DNA of 64,000 nt from Bacteroidia bacterium (GTDB lineage: Bacteria > Bacteroidota > Bacteroidia > J057): the NCBI GenBank assembly GCA_041391665.1, contig JAWKNO010000003.1, forward strand, positions 1,426,001 through 1,490,000. Reading direction: 5' to 3'. The translations under genes and the position numbers were made by a program. Below the pieces are notes generated by a model, which saw only the letters and a list, made by a program, of their open reading frames with translations, did not search any database and was not told the DNA's origin. This document shows, piece by piece, positions 44,513-54,491 of the stretch (position 1 is its first letter; each line of letters starts with the position of its first letter).

Positions 44513-44835
44513 GAATAGGCGATGTTAGGAATTTGCTGCCAGAGATCGTTGCGTATTTCCCGCGTTTGGTCGAGCGCATATTTCCCATTGTAAGTGAGGG
44601 AGAATAGTCGCTTACGGCGACCGCCTCTTTCAGCGGTGGCACCGCCCATCTGCGATTTGACAAAACCTTTTTCTTCCAACCGGTGAAGCGCTGTGTGTAC
44701 TGCACTGATATTGACACTGCGGTCGGCCCGGGCCTGGATTTCATCCTGAATCGCTACGCCATAAGCTTCTTCATTCAGCACGCCTACCATGAGCAAAACC
44801 AGCTCTTCAAATTCCCCCAGATATGATCTTCCCAT
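44509..44835 (-). CDS. PadR-family transcriptional regulator
   Basis: The 108-residue winged-helix protein is of the PadR family: LVLLMVGVLNEEAYGVAIQDEIQ, NISAVHTALHRLEEKGFVKSQMG (recognition helix region about 42-64), GGRRKRLFSLTYNGKYAL (wing). It probably represses itself and the coupled permease gene, with which it shares an ATGA overlap. Paired inverted repeats upstream (44862-44879 and 44906-44920) are candidate operators. Confidence 0.9.
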   Translation of the reverse strand: MGRSYLGEFEELVLLMVGVLNEEAYGVAIQDEIQARADRSVNISAVHTALHRLEEKGFVKSQMGGATAERGGRRKRLFSLTYNGKYALDQTREIRNDLWQQIPNIAYS

Positions 44836-44861
44836 AGATTTATTATTTCTACAAAAGTAAA

Positions 44862-44920
44862 TGTAATATATGTTTTACAAAAAAAAAGTAATATTTCTTT
44901 CACAATTGTAAACCATACAA
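44862..44920. promoter_or_regulatory. Candidate PadR operators in the divergent intergenic region
   Basis: Two inverted repeats with the same TGTA/TACA core lie between the PadR gene and the thioredoxin lipoprotein gene: TGTAA-N8-TTACA (44862-44879) and TTGTA-N5-TACAA (44906-44920). PadR-type regulators often bind ATGT/ACAT-like repeats. Placement fits control of both divergent genes, but this is inference from sequence symmetry in AT-rich DNA. Confidence 0.35.
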
Positions 44921-44987
44921 TCATGTAACACCATGATGCACATTAGGGTAATTTTTTTTAATTTTCACTTCCTATAAATTGACCCCT

Positions 44988-46181
44988 ATGAAATCATTCC
45001 TCACCCTTATTGCTATTCTACCGATACTGCTTTTCCTGCCGGCTTGCGGAGAGAGCGATTCCGACGCAGAAACAACAGAAACCATCGCAGCGCCTTTTTT
45101 TGTGGCTAATCCGCAAATCGTGGCGGCGCAGGAAATCACAACTCTTCCCGTTGGTGCACAGGCACCTGATTTTAAATTGCCCGGTGTCGATGACCGGTAT
45201 TATCAGCTCAGCGATTTTGATGATGCCAAAGTGCTCACCATTATTTTTACCTGCAATCACTGCCCAACTGCTCAGGCTTATGAAGACCGCATGATTGCCA
45301 TTGCCAATGAGTACAAGGATAAAGGTGTACAAATGGTGGCCATCAGCCCCAATAGTCCGCCAGCTTTGTTACATGAGGAATGCGGATATACCGATCTTCA
45401 CGATACTTATGAAGAGATGAAAATCAGGGCTGCAGATAAGGCTTTTCCATTTCCCTACCTCTATGACGGAGATAATGAAGAAGTCTCCATCAAATATGGC
45501 CCCGTTGCAACGCCCCATGCTTATGTATTTGACCAAAACCGCAAACTGCAGTACGTAGGCCGCCTGGATGCTTCTGAAAAACCGGGTACGGCTAATGCCG
45601 AAGATCTTCGCGCAGCACTGGATGCTGTCATCGCCGGCTCTCCGGTGGCCACACCGGAAACCAAAACTTTTGGTTGCTCAGTCAAATGGGCATGGAAAAA
45701 TGAATATACCCTCAAAGTCGAAAAAGATTGGAAAGCGGCACCTGTTTCTCTTTCTGCCCTTGATGAAGCTGGGGTAAAAAATCTGGTAGCCAATGACTCA
45801 AAAAAACTTCGCCTCATTAATATCTGGGCTACCTGGTGTGGCCCTTGTATCCTTGAATACCCGGAATTTGTGGAAATCCACCGGATGTTTAAAGGCAGAG
45901 ACTTTGAATTTATCTCTCTGACGGCAGATAGCCCCGAACATCACGATAAAGCGCTGGAGTTTCTCCAAAAACAGGCGTCCGCCCTTACCAATTACGCATT
46001 TGCCACAGACGATAAATATGCGCTGATAGAAGCCGTTGACCCCAACTGGAATGGCGCACTTCCCTATACCTTGCTGGTTGAGCCAGGCGGGAAAGTTGTC
46101 TATTCACAACAAGGAATTATCGACCCGCTGATTCTTAAAAAAACGATCGTAGAGCATCCGATGATTGGTCGGTATTATTGA
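44988..46181 (+). CDS. Lipoprotein with two thioredoxin-fold domains (AhpC/TSA-like plus TlpA-like)
   Basis: The 397-residue lipoprotein has a signal ending LFLPAC (Cys20). Its first redoxin domain (about 55-215) has the Cys89-Asn-His-Cys92 motif in FTCNHCPTAQAYEDR. The second thioredoxin domain (about 250-395) has the classical TWC284-Gly-Pro-Cys287. The ATG at 44988 is preferred over a TTG three codons before. It would act in the periplasm as a thiol-disulfide or peroxide-reducing enzyme; two active sites in one chain suggest electron relay between them. It overlaps functionally with no neighbour, but the GH140-like lipoprotein gene follows after seven bases, suggesting one transcript. Confidence 0.85.
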   Translation: MKSFLTLIAILPILLFLPACGESDSDAETTETIAAPFFVANPQIVAAQEITTLPVGAQAPDFKLPGVDDRYYQLSDFDDAKVLTIIFTCNHCPTAQAYEDRMIAIANEYKDKGVQMVAISPNSPPALLHEECGYTDLHDTYEEMKIRAADKAFPFPYLYDGDNEEVSIKYGPVATPHAYVFDQNRKLQYVGRLDASEKPGTANAEDLRAALDAVIAGSPVATPETKTFGCSVKWAWKNEYTLKVEKDWKAAPVSLSALDEAGVKNLVANDSKKLRLINIWATWCGPCILEYPEFVEIHRMFKGRDFEFISLTADSPEHHDKALEFLQKQASALTNYAFATDDKYALIEAVDPNWNGALPYTLLVEPGGKVVYSQQGIIDPLILKKTIVEHPMIGRYY

Positions 46182-46188
46182 TATCAAT

Positions 46189-47562
46189 ATGAAAAATTTC
46201 CGCATATTTCTGGTTTTGCTTTGGGCAATGGGCCTGGCTGCCTGTGAAAATAACGATCCTTCGTCTGAATCCTCCACACCTTCAAATCCCAGCCTCAAAG
46301 TCAGCGATAATCATCGTTACCTGACGTTTGCCGACGGCAAACCTTTTTATTACCTCGGCGATACCGCCTGGGAATTGTTTCACCGCCTCAACCGGGAAGA
46401 AGCTGATCTCTATCTGGAAGACCGCGCGGCCAAAGGCTTTACCGTAATACAGGCAGTGGTACTTGCCGAGCTGGAAGGATTGACCGTGCCCAACGCATAC
46501 GGGCATTTTCCCCTTACTGACAATGACCCTACCCAGCCCGTTGAAGACTATTTTGCCCATGTCGACTATATTGTCAATAAGGCCGAATCCCTCGGAATGT
46601 TTATCGGAATGCTGCCCACCTGGGGCGATAAGTTTAATATCCGATGGGGAAAAGGTCCAGAGGTTTTCACAACAGAAAATGCCCGGACCTATGGAGAATT
46701 TTTGGGCAACCGGTACAAAGACAAACCGATCATCTGGATACTGGGCGGCGATCGCAACCCGGAAAATGATACACAACTCGCCATTGTTCGCAGTATGGCT
46801 CAAGGCCTGGAGGCCGGAGACAATGGCAATCACCTCATGACCTATCACCCCATGGGAGGAAGCAATTCTGCTCAGTTTTTTCACAATGACAGTTGGCTGG
46901 ACTTTAATATGTTTCAGTCAGGACATGGCCGCGTAAACGAGCCCAACTACGAAGTCAATCTCGCCAACTATGCGCTTATTCCCATAAAACCTACCCTTGA
47001 CGGTGAACCCCGATATGAAGATCACCCGATCAACTGGAAACCGGCAAACGGCTGGTTTGATGCTGCCGATGTGCGACAAGCCGCCTGGTGGGGAGGTCTT
47101 TCCGGCTCTTGCGGGCATACTTATGGCGACCACAATATCTGGCAGATGTGGCAGGAAGGTAGAGAACCGATTTCGGCGGCGCGCACACCGTGGCAGCAAG
47201 CCATTCACCATCCGGGTTCTTCTCAGGTGGGATTTATGAAACAGCTACTGGAGGAAATATCCTGGTACAAATTGGTTCCCGCACCAGAATTGATCGCTGC
47301 TGATACTACTAACGGAGGGCGAAAAGTGATCGCTGCATGGGCCACAGATAAGTCTTTGGCAATGGCCTATACACCTTATGGATCTGACGTCCAGTTTGAC
47401 AAAAGCCTTTTAGTAACTTCTTCCTTTAAAGGCTATTGGTTTGACCCGCGTACTGCCGACAGGTTGGAGATTAATGGAGAATTGATGGAAACAGGTCGGT
47501 TTGATCCTCCGGGTGAGCCTGGCAGAGGCAATGACTGGGTACTCGTTCTCCAAAAAGAATAA
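46189..47562 (+). CDS. GH140-like (DUF4038) glycosidase, lipoprotein
   Basis: The 457-residue protein has a lipoprotein signal ending GLAAC (Cys19), followed by the DUF4038/apiosidase-like TIM barrel: LTFADGKPFYYLGDTAWELFHRL (about 46-68), FTVIQAVVLAELEGL, IGMLPTWGDKFN, PIIWILGGDRNPEN, with carboxylates in the usual strand ends. A C-terminal beta domain (about 370-457) carries WFDPRTADRLEI. GH140 enzymes cut apiose from rhamnogalacturonan II, but the family is broad and the substrate here is not certain. The ATG at 46189 is chosen because it gives the lipobox. Confidence 0.8.
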   Translation: MKNFRIFLVLLWAMGLAACENNDPSSESSTPSNPSLKVSDNHRYLTFADGKPFYYLGDTAWELFHRLNREEADLYLEDRAAKGFTVIQAVVLAELEGLTVPNAYGHFPLTDNDPTQPVEDYFAHVDYIVNKAESLGMFIGMLPTWGDKFNIRWGKGPEVFTTENARTYGEFLGNRYKDKPIIWILGGDRNPENDTQLAIVRSMAQGLEAGDNGNHLMTYHPMGGSNSAQFFHNDSWLDFNMFQSGHGRVNEPNYEVNLANYALIPIKPTLDGEPRYEDHPINWKPANGWFDAADVRQAAWWGGLSGSCGHTYGDHNIWQMWQEGREPISAARTPWQQAIHHPGSSQVGFMKQLLEEISWYKLVPAPELIAADTTNGGRKVIAAWATDKSLAMAYTPYGSDVQFDKSLLVTSSFKGYWFDPRTADRLEINGELMETGRFDPPGEPGRGNDWVLVLQKE

Positions 47563-47701
47563 CACACAAAGCCCGCTAATTTCTTTGGAAAGCTAACATT
47601 CCACTTCAAGAATATGCATTCCTGATAGAAATAGAAAGGATTTGAATATTTGTTGCGGAAGAAATTACTCAATTTCACATGAAATAGGAGTACCTGTAAT
47701 T

Positions 47702-50700
47702 GTGATAAAAAATTACATCTCAATTGTAACCCTGGTATGTAGTATTCTGGTATTTTCAAGGTTGTCAGGTCATATGACCAGCCTGAAATTTGATCGTCTG
47801 GGAAGCCGGGAAGGGTTTGATGCCAGTATGGTTTACTGTACCCTGGAAGACAGTTACGGATTTATCTGGATCGGAACGGGAAAAGGCCTCTACCGGTATG
47901 ATGGTGCTCGTTTTATTTTATTCAAAAGTGATAAAGAAAACCCTGCCTCACTTAGCAGCGACGTAATTAAATATATGCTGGAAGACCGGCGGGGAAGAAT
48001 CTGGATAGCCACGCAAGGAGGGGGAGTAAACTGTCTGGACACAGAACACATGCGATTTAAGCGATATATGCACAATCCGGACGATCCGGCTTCTATCAGC
48101 AACAACGAAGTACTGTGCATGTTTGAAGACCACAAGGGCATTTTGTGGATAGGCACAGAAAATGGCTTGAATCTTTTTGATCCCGACACCGAAAGATTTA
48201 CTACTTACAAATACCATTCGCAAGACCCCACCTCTATCAGCGAAATTGCCGTGCTGAGTATATTTGAAGACTATCTGCACCGTATGTGGCTGGGAACCTG
48301 GGACGGTGGCCTTAACCTTGCAGTGCCATGTGAGGATGAAAAGGGTAATGCGTCGTACACTTTTCGTCATTTCACCCATGACATAAGTGATCCGACCAGT
48401 ATAAGCAGTGACAATGTGTGGAGTATATTTGAAGATAAAAACAGGCGCTTATGGGTGGGAACCTTTGGTGGTGGCTTAAATCTTCTCCTTCCCGGAAGTC
48501 TTCACTCTGATGAGGCAGATGACCCATTGTTTTCTCCCCGCTTTCTTCAGTTTGTAAATGAGCCGGAACGGGACAATAGCCTTTGTGATAATACCGTATT
48601 GTCAATCCATGAAGATCTTGAAGGGCATATATGGGTTGGTACGATGAATGGGTTGAGCATTCTTGATCCTGACCTTCCGCTGATACCACCTGCTGCCGGG
48701 GAAAAATCTACCATCACAGGCAGCCGGTTCCGCTTTCGCAATTTCTTTTCCGTTTTCTCCGACCCGGAAAGTCTGAGTCAAAATCACATCCGCAATATTT
48801 ACCGCGACCGGGTGGGTACCATGTGGATAAGCACATTCAACGGTATTTCAAAATATGATCCGCTGGCAAGAAAATTTACGTCCTGTCTTCAAATGTCGGA
48901 AGTTGACCCCGGATATAATGTGAGCGCAATCTTATCGGATCAGTTTGGTAAAATATGGATTGGTACAGATGGTTCCGGACTTATCAGGTATAATATTAAT
49001 ACTGGCGAAAAACAATCATTTACCCATTCGTCAAAAGATCCCTCCAGTCTTCAGAGCAACTACGTATGGTCACTTTATGAAGATATCGCGGGCAATATCT
49101 GGGCAGGCACTTATGACGGACTCAGTCTCTATGACCGGAACGCGGATAAATTTACCCACTACTTTTTACCGGAAGACAAAACCATTCTGGAAGGTACCGA
49201 TATCTGGGACATATTTCAGGATAAAGACCAAAGGTTTTGGTTGGGAACAGACCGGGGGCTGGCATTATTTGATCCTTCCTCAGGTAAATTTCAGCTTTTC
49301 CGCCATGACCCTGCCGACTCCTCCAGTCTTAGCCACAATCAGGTAAACGACATCACCCAGGATCGCAATGGGAATATCTGGATAGGCACAAACGGGCTTG
49401 GGATAAATCGTTTGATTGAAGAGCCGGGAAAGCCTATTTCTTTTAAACGTTATACGCATCAACATACAGGCCAGGGGTCGATAAGTAATAATACCATTTA
49501 CAGCATCTACGCGTCTAAGGATGGACTCTGGGTCGGAACAGGTAATGGATTTGACCTCATTGATATCAACACAGAAACCATTACCAACTATGGAAGCGAA
49601 ACCGGAATTGCCAATATTCAAATTTCGGGTATCACTCAGGATCATTTTGGGAAAATTTGGCTGAGTACCCGGCTGGGGTTGTCTTGTTTTGATCCTGCTA
49701 CCGGTCATATCAACAATTACAATATAGAAGATGGATTGCAGGGAAATCTGTTTAATAGTCATGCGGTTTTTCAGAACCAGGCTGGAGATTTATTTTTTGG
49801 TGGAACAAATGGTATGAATGTATTTTCTCCCGAAGAAATTGCCCAAAACCCTCATATACCCGTCGTAAAAATCACTGGACTTCGCATTTTCAATGATTTG
49901 GTAACCATAAAAAGTGATCAAAATGAAGATGCGCTGGCGATACTTGACACAGAAATATCGCGTACACAGCAAATCCAGCTTTCTTACAAATATTCTGTCA
50001 TCACTTTTGAGTTTGCGGCATTTAATTACACGCTTTCCCACAAAAATCAATTCTCCTACCGCTTGAAAGGATTTGAAAAAGAATGGAATATCGCAGACAA
50101 ACGAAATACCGCTACCTATACCAACCTGGACCCGGGAACCTACACGTTTGAGGTAAAAGCATGCAATAATGATGGCTTGTGGAATGAGGAAGGAGCCTCG
50201 CTGAAACTGATTATCACCCCGCCATTCTGGGCTACCTGGTGGTTTCGGGTTATCGTGGCAATAGGTATCATAGGGCTGATCCTTTTGGTAAATTTCCTTC
50301 GTTCGAGGAAAATTATGGCTGACAAAGTTCTGTTGAAGGCGATGGTCGAAGCGCGTACCATAGAGTTGATTCAGGCAAATAAGGCGAAGAGTGAATTTTT
50401 GGCAAATATGAGTCATGAGATTCGCACCCCAATGAACGGCGTAATCGGTATGACTGACCTCCTTTCAGAGACACCGTTGGAGAAGGACCAGGCAGAATAT
50501 CTTTCAACGATCCGCTCAAGTAGTGAAAATCTGCTGCGCATTATCAACGATATCCTTGACTTCTCAAAAATCGAATCTGGTAAAATGGAGATTGAGCAAA
50601 TTCCGTTTGACCTGGGGGAATGTGTGGAAGACGTGCTCGAATTGTTTAGCCCTAAGGCTGCTGAAAAACATTTGGACCTCATGTATCTGATTGAGGATGA

Positions 50701-51949
50701 CGTACCTGTACGTATTTCCGGAGATGTAATTCGCGTGAGACAGATATTGATTAACCTGATCAATAATGCGATGAAGTTTACCCTGGAAGGAGAGATTTTT
50801 CTTCGAATATTTGTCCGCAAGGCGCAAATACCGGCGATACATTCAGGCGCCCCGTTTGAACTTAAATTTTCTGTCATTGACACAGGAATAGGGATTCCCC
50901 GGGATAAGCTTGAAACCCTTTTTGAAGCTTTCACCCAGGTAGATGCGACCATTACCCGAAAATATGGCGGTACGGGGCTTGGGCTTGCCATTTCTTCACG
51001 GCTTGCCAATCTGATGGGTGGAAAGCTGGAGGTAGAAAGTGAAGAAGGAAAAGGTGCAACATTTACTTTCTCGATCCGAACTGCAGCAGCTTCACAGACC
51101 ATGGCCTCGGTTCCCTCATCTGATAAAGTATGTCTGAAAGGCAGAAAAATTCTCCTCATTGACGACACGGAGCTCAATCGAAGGATTATCCATCATTATC
51201 TGAAAAAGTTTGGCTGTGAGGTCACAGAGTCAGACTCCGGCTGTGCCGCACTGGAAATGATTGCGCAGGGTTATCTGCCTGAACTCATCATTTCAGATAT
51301 GCAGATGCCCGGTATGGATGGGGTGGCACTCACACAAAAAATCAGGGAAAGCCTGGGTAATGAAATGCCCCCCGTGGTTCTGTTTACTTCTATCGGCGAC
51401 CTGGTGACTTTGAAAAAAACAGGGCTTTTTGCAGCTATTTTGCCCAAACCTATCAGGCAACGCCAACTGATGAAAGTGATAGAACAAACTTTCAACCTCC
51501 ATCCGCAAATTCAACAATCACTCACTGCTCCTGAGACAGGAGTAATAGAAACCATTTACCCGATAAAAATTCTGATAGCAGAAGACAATCCGGTAAATCA
51601 GAAGTTGATTCTTACCGTTTTGAAAAAGGCAGGTTATGAGCCAGATATGGTAGAAAATGGAAAACTCGCTGTTGAAGCCGCACATCAACAATCTTATGAT
51701 CTGATTTTTATGGATGTGCAAATGCCGGAGAAGGACGGGCTTCAGGCCACCCGGGAAATACGCAGGAGTTCCGAAATTTTGCGGCAGCCAGTCATCATCG
51801 CCATGACAGCCAACGCGATGCAGGGCGACAGGGAAATATGCCTGGCTGCCGGTATGGATGATTACATCAGCAAACCCTTCAGGAAAGCAGAAGTATACGA
51901 ATTTGTCAACCGCTATGGCAAGCTGATTTTATATGGTCAGCCTGACTGA
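47702..51949 (+). CDS. Hybrid two-component sensor: beta-propeller, Y_Y_Y, kinase and two receivers
   Basis: About 1415 residues. The GTG start at 47702 gives a signal-like N-terminus; a TTG at 47642 is also open, so the start is uncertain. Two seven-bladed-type propellers made of repeats such as DSYGFIWIGT-GLYRYD and D--G-IWIGT (about 30-720) are followed by a Y_Y_Y domain (QLSYKYSVITFEFAAFNY) and one membrane helix (about 850). HisKA carries His905 in ANMSHEIRTPMNGV; the ATPase has NAMKFT, DTGIGIP and GGTGLGLAIS. Receiver 1 has Asp1199 in ISDMQMP and receiver 2 has Asp1338 in FMDVQMP. There is no AraC-type DNA-binding end, so phosphate must leave through an Hpt protein not coded here. It senses an outside ligand, probably a glycan. 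Confidence 0.9.
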   Translation: MIKNYISIVTLVCSILVFSRLSGHMTSLKFDRLGSREGFDASMVYCTLEDSYGFIWIGTGKGLYRYDGARFILFKSDKENPASLSSDVIKYMLEDRRGRIWIATQGGGVNCLDTEHMRFKRYMHNPDDPASISNNEVLCMFEDHKGILWIGTENGLNLFDPDTERFTTYKYHSQDPTSISEIAVLSIFEDYLHRMWLGTWDGGLNLAVPCEDEKGNASYTFRHFTHDISDPTSISSDNVWSIFEDKNRRLWVGTFGGGLNLLLPGSLHSDEADDPLFSPRFLQFVNEPERDNSLCDNTVLSIHEDLEGHIWVGTMNGLSILDPDLPLIPPAAGEKSTITGSRFRFRNFFSVFSDPESLSQNHIRNIYRDRVGTMWISTFNGISKYDPLARKFTSCLQMSEVDPGYNVSAILSDQFGKIWIGTDGSGLIRYNINTGEKQSFTHSSKDPSSLQSNYVWSLYEDIAGNIWAGTYDGLSLYDRNADKFTHYFLPEDKTILEGTDIWDIFQDKDQRFWLGTDRGLALFDPSSGKFQLFRHDPADSSSLSHNQVNDITQDRNGNIWIGTNGLGINRLIEEPGKPISFKRYTHQHTGQGSISNNTIYSIYASKDGLWVGTGNGFDLIDINTETITNYGSETGIANIQISGITQDHFGKIWLSTRLGLSCFDPATGHINNYNIEDGLQGNLFNSHAVFQNQAGDLFFGGTNGMNVFSPEEIAQNPHIPVVKITGLRIFNDLVTIKSDQNEDALAILDTEISRTQQIQLSYKYSVITFEFAAFNYTLSHKNQFSYRLKGFEKEWNIADKRNTATYTNLDPGTYTFEVKACNNDGLWNEEGASLKLIITPPFWATWWFRVIVAIGIIGLILLVNFLRSRKIMADKVLLKAMVEARTIELIQANKAKSEFLANMSHEIRTPMNGVIGMTDLLSETPLEKDQAEYLSTIRSSSENLLRIINDILDFSKIESGKMEIEQIPFDLGECVEDVLELFSPKAAEKHLDLMYLIEDDVPVRISGDVIRVRQILINLINNAMKFTLEGEIFLRIFVRKAQIPAIHSGAPFELKFSVIDTGIGIPRDKLETLFEAFTQVDATITRKYGGTGLGLAISSRLANLMGGKLEVESEEGKGATFTFSIRTAAASQTMASVPSSDKVCLKGRKILLIDDTELNRRIIHHYLKKFGCEVTESDSGCAALEMIAQGYLPELIISDMQMPGMDGVALTQKIRESLGNEMPPVVLFTSIGDLVTLKKTGLFAAILPKPIRQRQLMKVIEQTFNLHPQIQQSLTAPETGVIETIYPIKILIAEDNPVNQKLILTVLKKAGYEPDMVENGKLAVEAAHQQSYDLIFMDVQMPEKDGLQATREIRRSSEILRQPVIIAMTANAMQGDREICLAAGMDDYISKPFRKAEVYEFVNRYGKLILYGQPD

Positions 51950-52050
51950 AATCGTTTGAATACTGCACATAAGTAGCGACAGATAGAAAACCACAAGATT
52001 TTTTCTATATTGGTTTGACAACCTGAAATAAACCTCAGGTTTTAAAACTA

Positions 52051-53253
52051 ATGACTACTCCTATGCACAAAATTACCATGCTGGGTTCGGGGCTGATCGG
52101 CATGTTTTACACGCTTTCCCTTCACCAGCAAAGAGGTAAAGACCGGGTTATGCATGTATATTCCCGGCGGGAAGACCGGGCAAGCGAATTTGCCGCAAAA
52201 TGGGGCATCCCCCGGTGGTCAACCAATATGGCCGATGCGATCAATGATCCAGAAACAGACGTTGTGGTCATTGGGCTGCCCAACAATCTGCACAAAGAAG
52301 CCATTCTACTTGCGGCAGCCGCCGGTAAAGCGGTTCTCTGCACTAAGCCGCTGGCTATGAACGGCCAGGAAGCCCTCGAAATCCTCGAGGCGGTGGAAAA
52401 AGCAGGCATTTTTCACGGGTATCTCGAAGACCTCGCCTATACCCCCAAAACGCTGAAAGCGCTGGACGCCGTAAGGAAAGGCGCCCTGGGGCAGATCACC
52501 TGGACCCGCTCGCGTGAAGCCCATCCCGGCCCGCACAGCGACTGGTTTTGGGACGCCAAACAATCGGGCGGCGGGGCGATCATCGATGTGGGATGCCATT
52601 GTATAGAAATCGGCCGCAACTTTATGGGCAAAAATAATCGCCCGATGGAAGTCATGTGCTGGGCCGACACCCTGGTCAAACCCATTGATGCAGAGGACAA
52701 TGCCATCGGCCTGATAAAGTACGAAAGCGGGGCAGTGGCTCAGTTTGAAGTGAGCTGGACCTATCGCGGAGGGATGGATCTCCGCGACGAAGTCGCCGGT
52801 ACAGAAGGCACCTTGCGTATTGACCATTTTACTCATACCGGGTATGAAGTATTTACCGCTGTGGGAATGGGGGATTATGTAGGTGAAAAAGTCGAAAGCG
52901 ATAAAGGATGGATGTTTCCGGTAGGAGATGAGGTGAATGCCCTCGGATACAATCATATGTTTGAGGATATGCTGGAATCACTCGATGCAGGGAAAACGCC
53001 AATGGAAAGTTTTTATGACGGATATGTCGTCAACAGTGTCATGGATGCCTGTTATCGCTCTGCAAAATCCCGGCAGTGGGAAAAAGTCCATTTGCCCGTA
53101 TGGCGGGGCGGAGAAAAGCCCGTAGAAAAAATCGGCTTTAAAGAATACGACGCCCAATATCTGTATCTGAAGGAAGAAAAAATGCCCGATGGGCGAAAGA
53201 AACTTATCTTACGCGAAAAATCAACGGGTACTGTTATCGAAAAAATCATTTAA
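52051..53253 (+). CDS. Gfo/Idh/MocA-family oxidoreductase
   Basis: The 400-residue dehydrogenase has an N-terminal Rossmann fold with Gly12-Ser-Gly14-Leu-Ile-Gly17, DVVVIGLPNNLHKEA, and the cofactor/catalytic Lys99-Pro100 in CTKPLA (usual form EKP). The substrate domain has GGGAIIDVGCHCIEIGR with the family Asp and His. There is no signal peptide, so it is cytosolic and presumably NAD(P)-dependent on a sugar. It is the first of a two-gene run with the MFS porter 29 bases downstream. In other Bacteroidota such enzymes oxidise glycosides at C3 ahead of DUF1080 enzymes, one of which is coded convergently here. Confidence 0.9.
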   Translation: MTTPMHKITMLGSGLIGMFYTLSLHQQRGKDRVMHVYSRREDRASEFAAKWGIPRWSTNMADAINDPETDVVVIGLPNNLHKEAILLAAAAGKAVLCTKPLAMNGQEALEILEAVEKAGIFHGYLEDLAYTPKTLKALDAVRKGALGQITWTRSREAHPGPHSDWFWDAKQSGGGAIIDVGCHCIEIGRNFMGKNNRPMEVMCWADTLVKPIDAEDNAIGLIKYESGAVAQFEVSWTYRGGMDLRDEVAGTEGTLRIDHFTHTGYEVFTAVGMGDYVGEKVESDKGWMFPVGDEVNALGYNHMFEDMLESLDAGKTPMESFYDGYVVNSVMDACYRSAKSRQWEKVHLPVWRGGEKPVEKIGFKEYDAQYLYLKEEKMPDGRKKLILREKSTGTVIEKII

Positions 53254-53282
53254 CCCATACTACCCTGACTAATTCAAAGATT

Positions 53283-54491
53283 ATGAATGTAAAATTACGC
53301 ACGCAGTTGTCATCCATGATGTTTCTCAACTACCTGATCTGGGGATTCTGGTTTGTTACGATCATCACCTTTATGACAAAAACGCTGGCCTTTTCAGATG
53401 CACAGGCCGGGCTCGCATTTAGTACCTATGCTATTGCGGCAATGATTTCACCGTTTTTTGTAGGGATGGTAGCCGACCGCTTTTTTTCGACAGAACGGCT
53501 TTTGGGGATATTACATCTGGTAGGTGCGGTATTAATGTATGCACTTTCTGTTACCCGTGAGTTTACCCCGTTTTTTATGCTGTTGCTGGCATACAATCTG
53601 GTGTTTATGCCTACCATTCCGCTTACCAATTCGCTTAGTTTTTATCATATCGACGACAGGGAAAAGCAGTTTCCCGGGATTCGGGTATTCGGTACGATCG
53701 GATGGATTGTTGCAGGCTGGGTGATCAGTGGAATGGGCGGAGAAACTACGGCCGTACCCTTGCAAATTGCGGCTGTTGTATCAGTTTTGATGGGAATCTA
53801 TTGTTTTACCCTGCCACATACACCGCCAAAAGGAAAAGATACACATACGGGTATTAGGGAAATATTGGGCCTGGATGCCCTGGCACTGATGAAGGATCGC
53901 TCATTTGCCACTGTATTGATTTCCTCTTTTCTGATATGTATTCCGCTTGCCTTTTATTATGCCTGGACGAATGTGTATCTGATCGAAATCGGCGTTGAAA
54001 ATACTGCCAGGCTTCAGACATTCGGTCAGGCTTCGGAGACGATATTTCTGATATTGATGCCGCTGCTATTTATCAGGCTGGGGATGAAAAATGTCATGCT
54101 GATCGGAATGGGATCCTGGGTACTGCGTTACGTATTTTTTGCCCTGGGGGCCAGCCCAATGATATTCTGGATGGTATTTATTGGTATCCTTCTGCATGGG
54201 GTCTGTTATGACTTCTTCTTTGTTGCGGGGCAGATCTATGTCGACAAGGCAACACCTGACAGGTTGAAAAGCTCTGCACAGGGATTATTGACTTTTGCTA
54301 CTTACGGGTTGGGATTATACATCGGCACCTGGCTATCTTCCCAGGTGGTGAGTAGTTTTCAGACAGAAGGCGGGCACCATTGGGCGAGTGTATGGTATAT
54401 CCCCGCAGCTTTGGCAGGAATGGTGCTTGTAGGTTTTTGGATGGCTTTTAAAGAAGTTACCAAAACCGAGACCGAGAAGGTCATTTCATAA
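53283..54491 (+). CDS. MFS transporter of the nucleoside:H+ symporter type
   Basis: The 402-residue inner-membrane carrier has about 12 helices. Motifs of the Nuc_H_symport/NupG group are present: LNYLIWGFWFVTIITFM (start), MISPFFVGMVADRFFSTERLLGILH, LVFMPTIPLTNSLSFYH and FPGIRVFGTIGWIVAGW (about 140-157), HGVCYDFFFVAGQIYVDK. Members in Bacteroidota saccharolytic loci often carry sugars rather than nucleosides. Co-transcription with the preceding Gfo/Idh oxidoreductase supports import of its substrate. Its last 11 bases overlap the convergent DUF1080 gene. Confidence 0.9.
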   Translation: MNVKLRTQLSSMMFLNYLIWGFWFVTIITFMTKTLAFSDAQAGLAFSTYAIAAMISPFFVGMVADRFFSTERLLGILHLVGAVLMYALSVTREFTPFFMLLLAYNLVFMPTIPLTNSLSFYHIDDREKQFPGIRVFGTIGWIVAGWVISGMGGETTAVPLQIAAVVSVLMGIYCFTLPHTPPKGKDTHTGIREILGLDALALMKDRSFATVLISSFLICIPLAFYYAWTNVYLIEIGVENTARLQTFGQASETIFLILMPLLFIRLGMKNVMLIGMGSWVLRYVFFALGASPMIFWMVFIGILLHGVCYDFFFVAGQIYVDKATPDRLKSSAQGLLTFATYGLGLYIGTWLSSQVVSSFQTEGGHHWASVWYIPAALAGMVLVGFWMAFKEVTKTETEKVIS

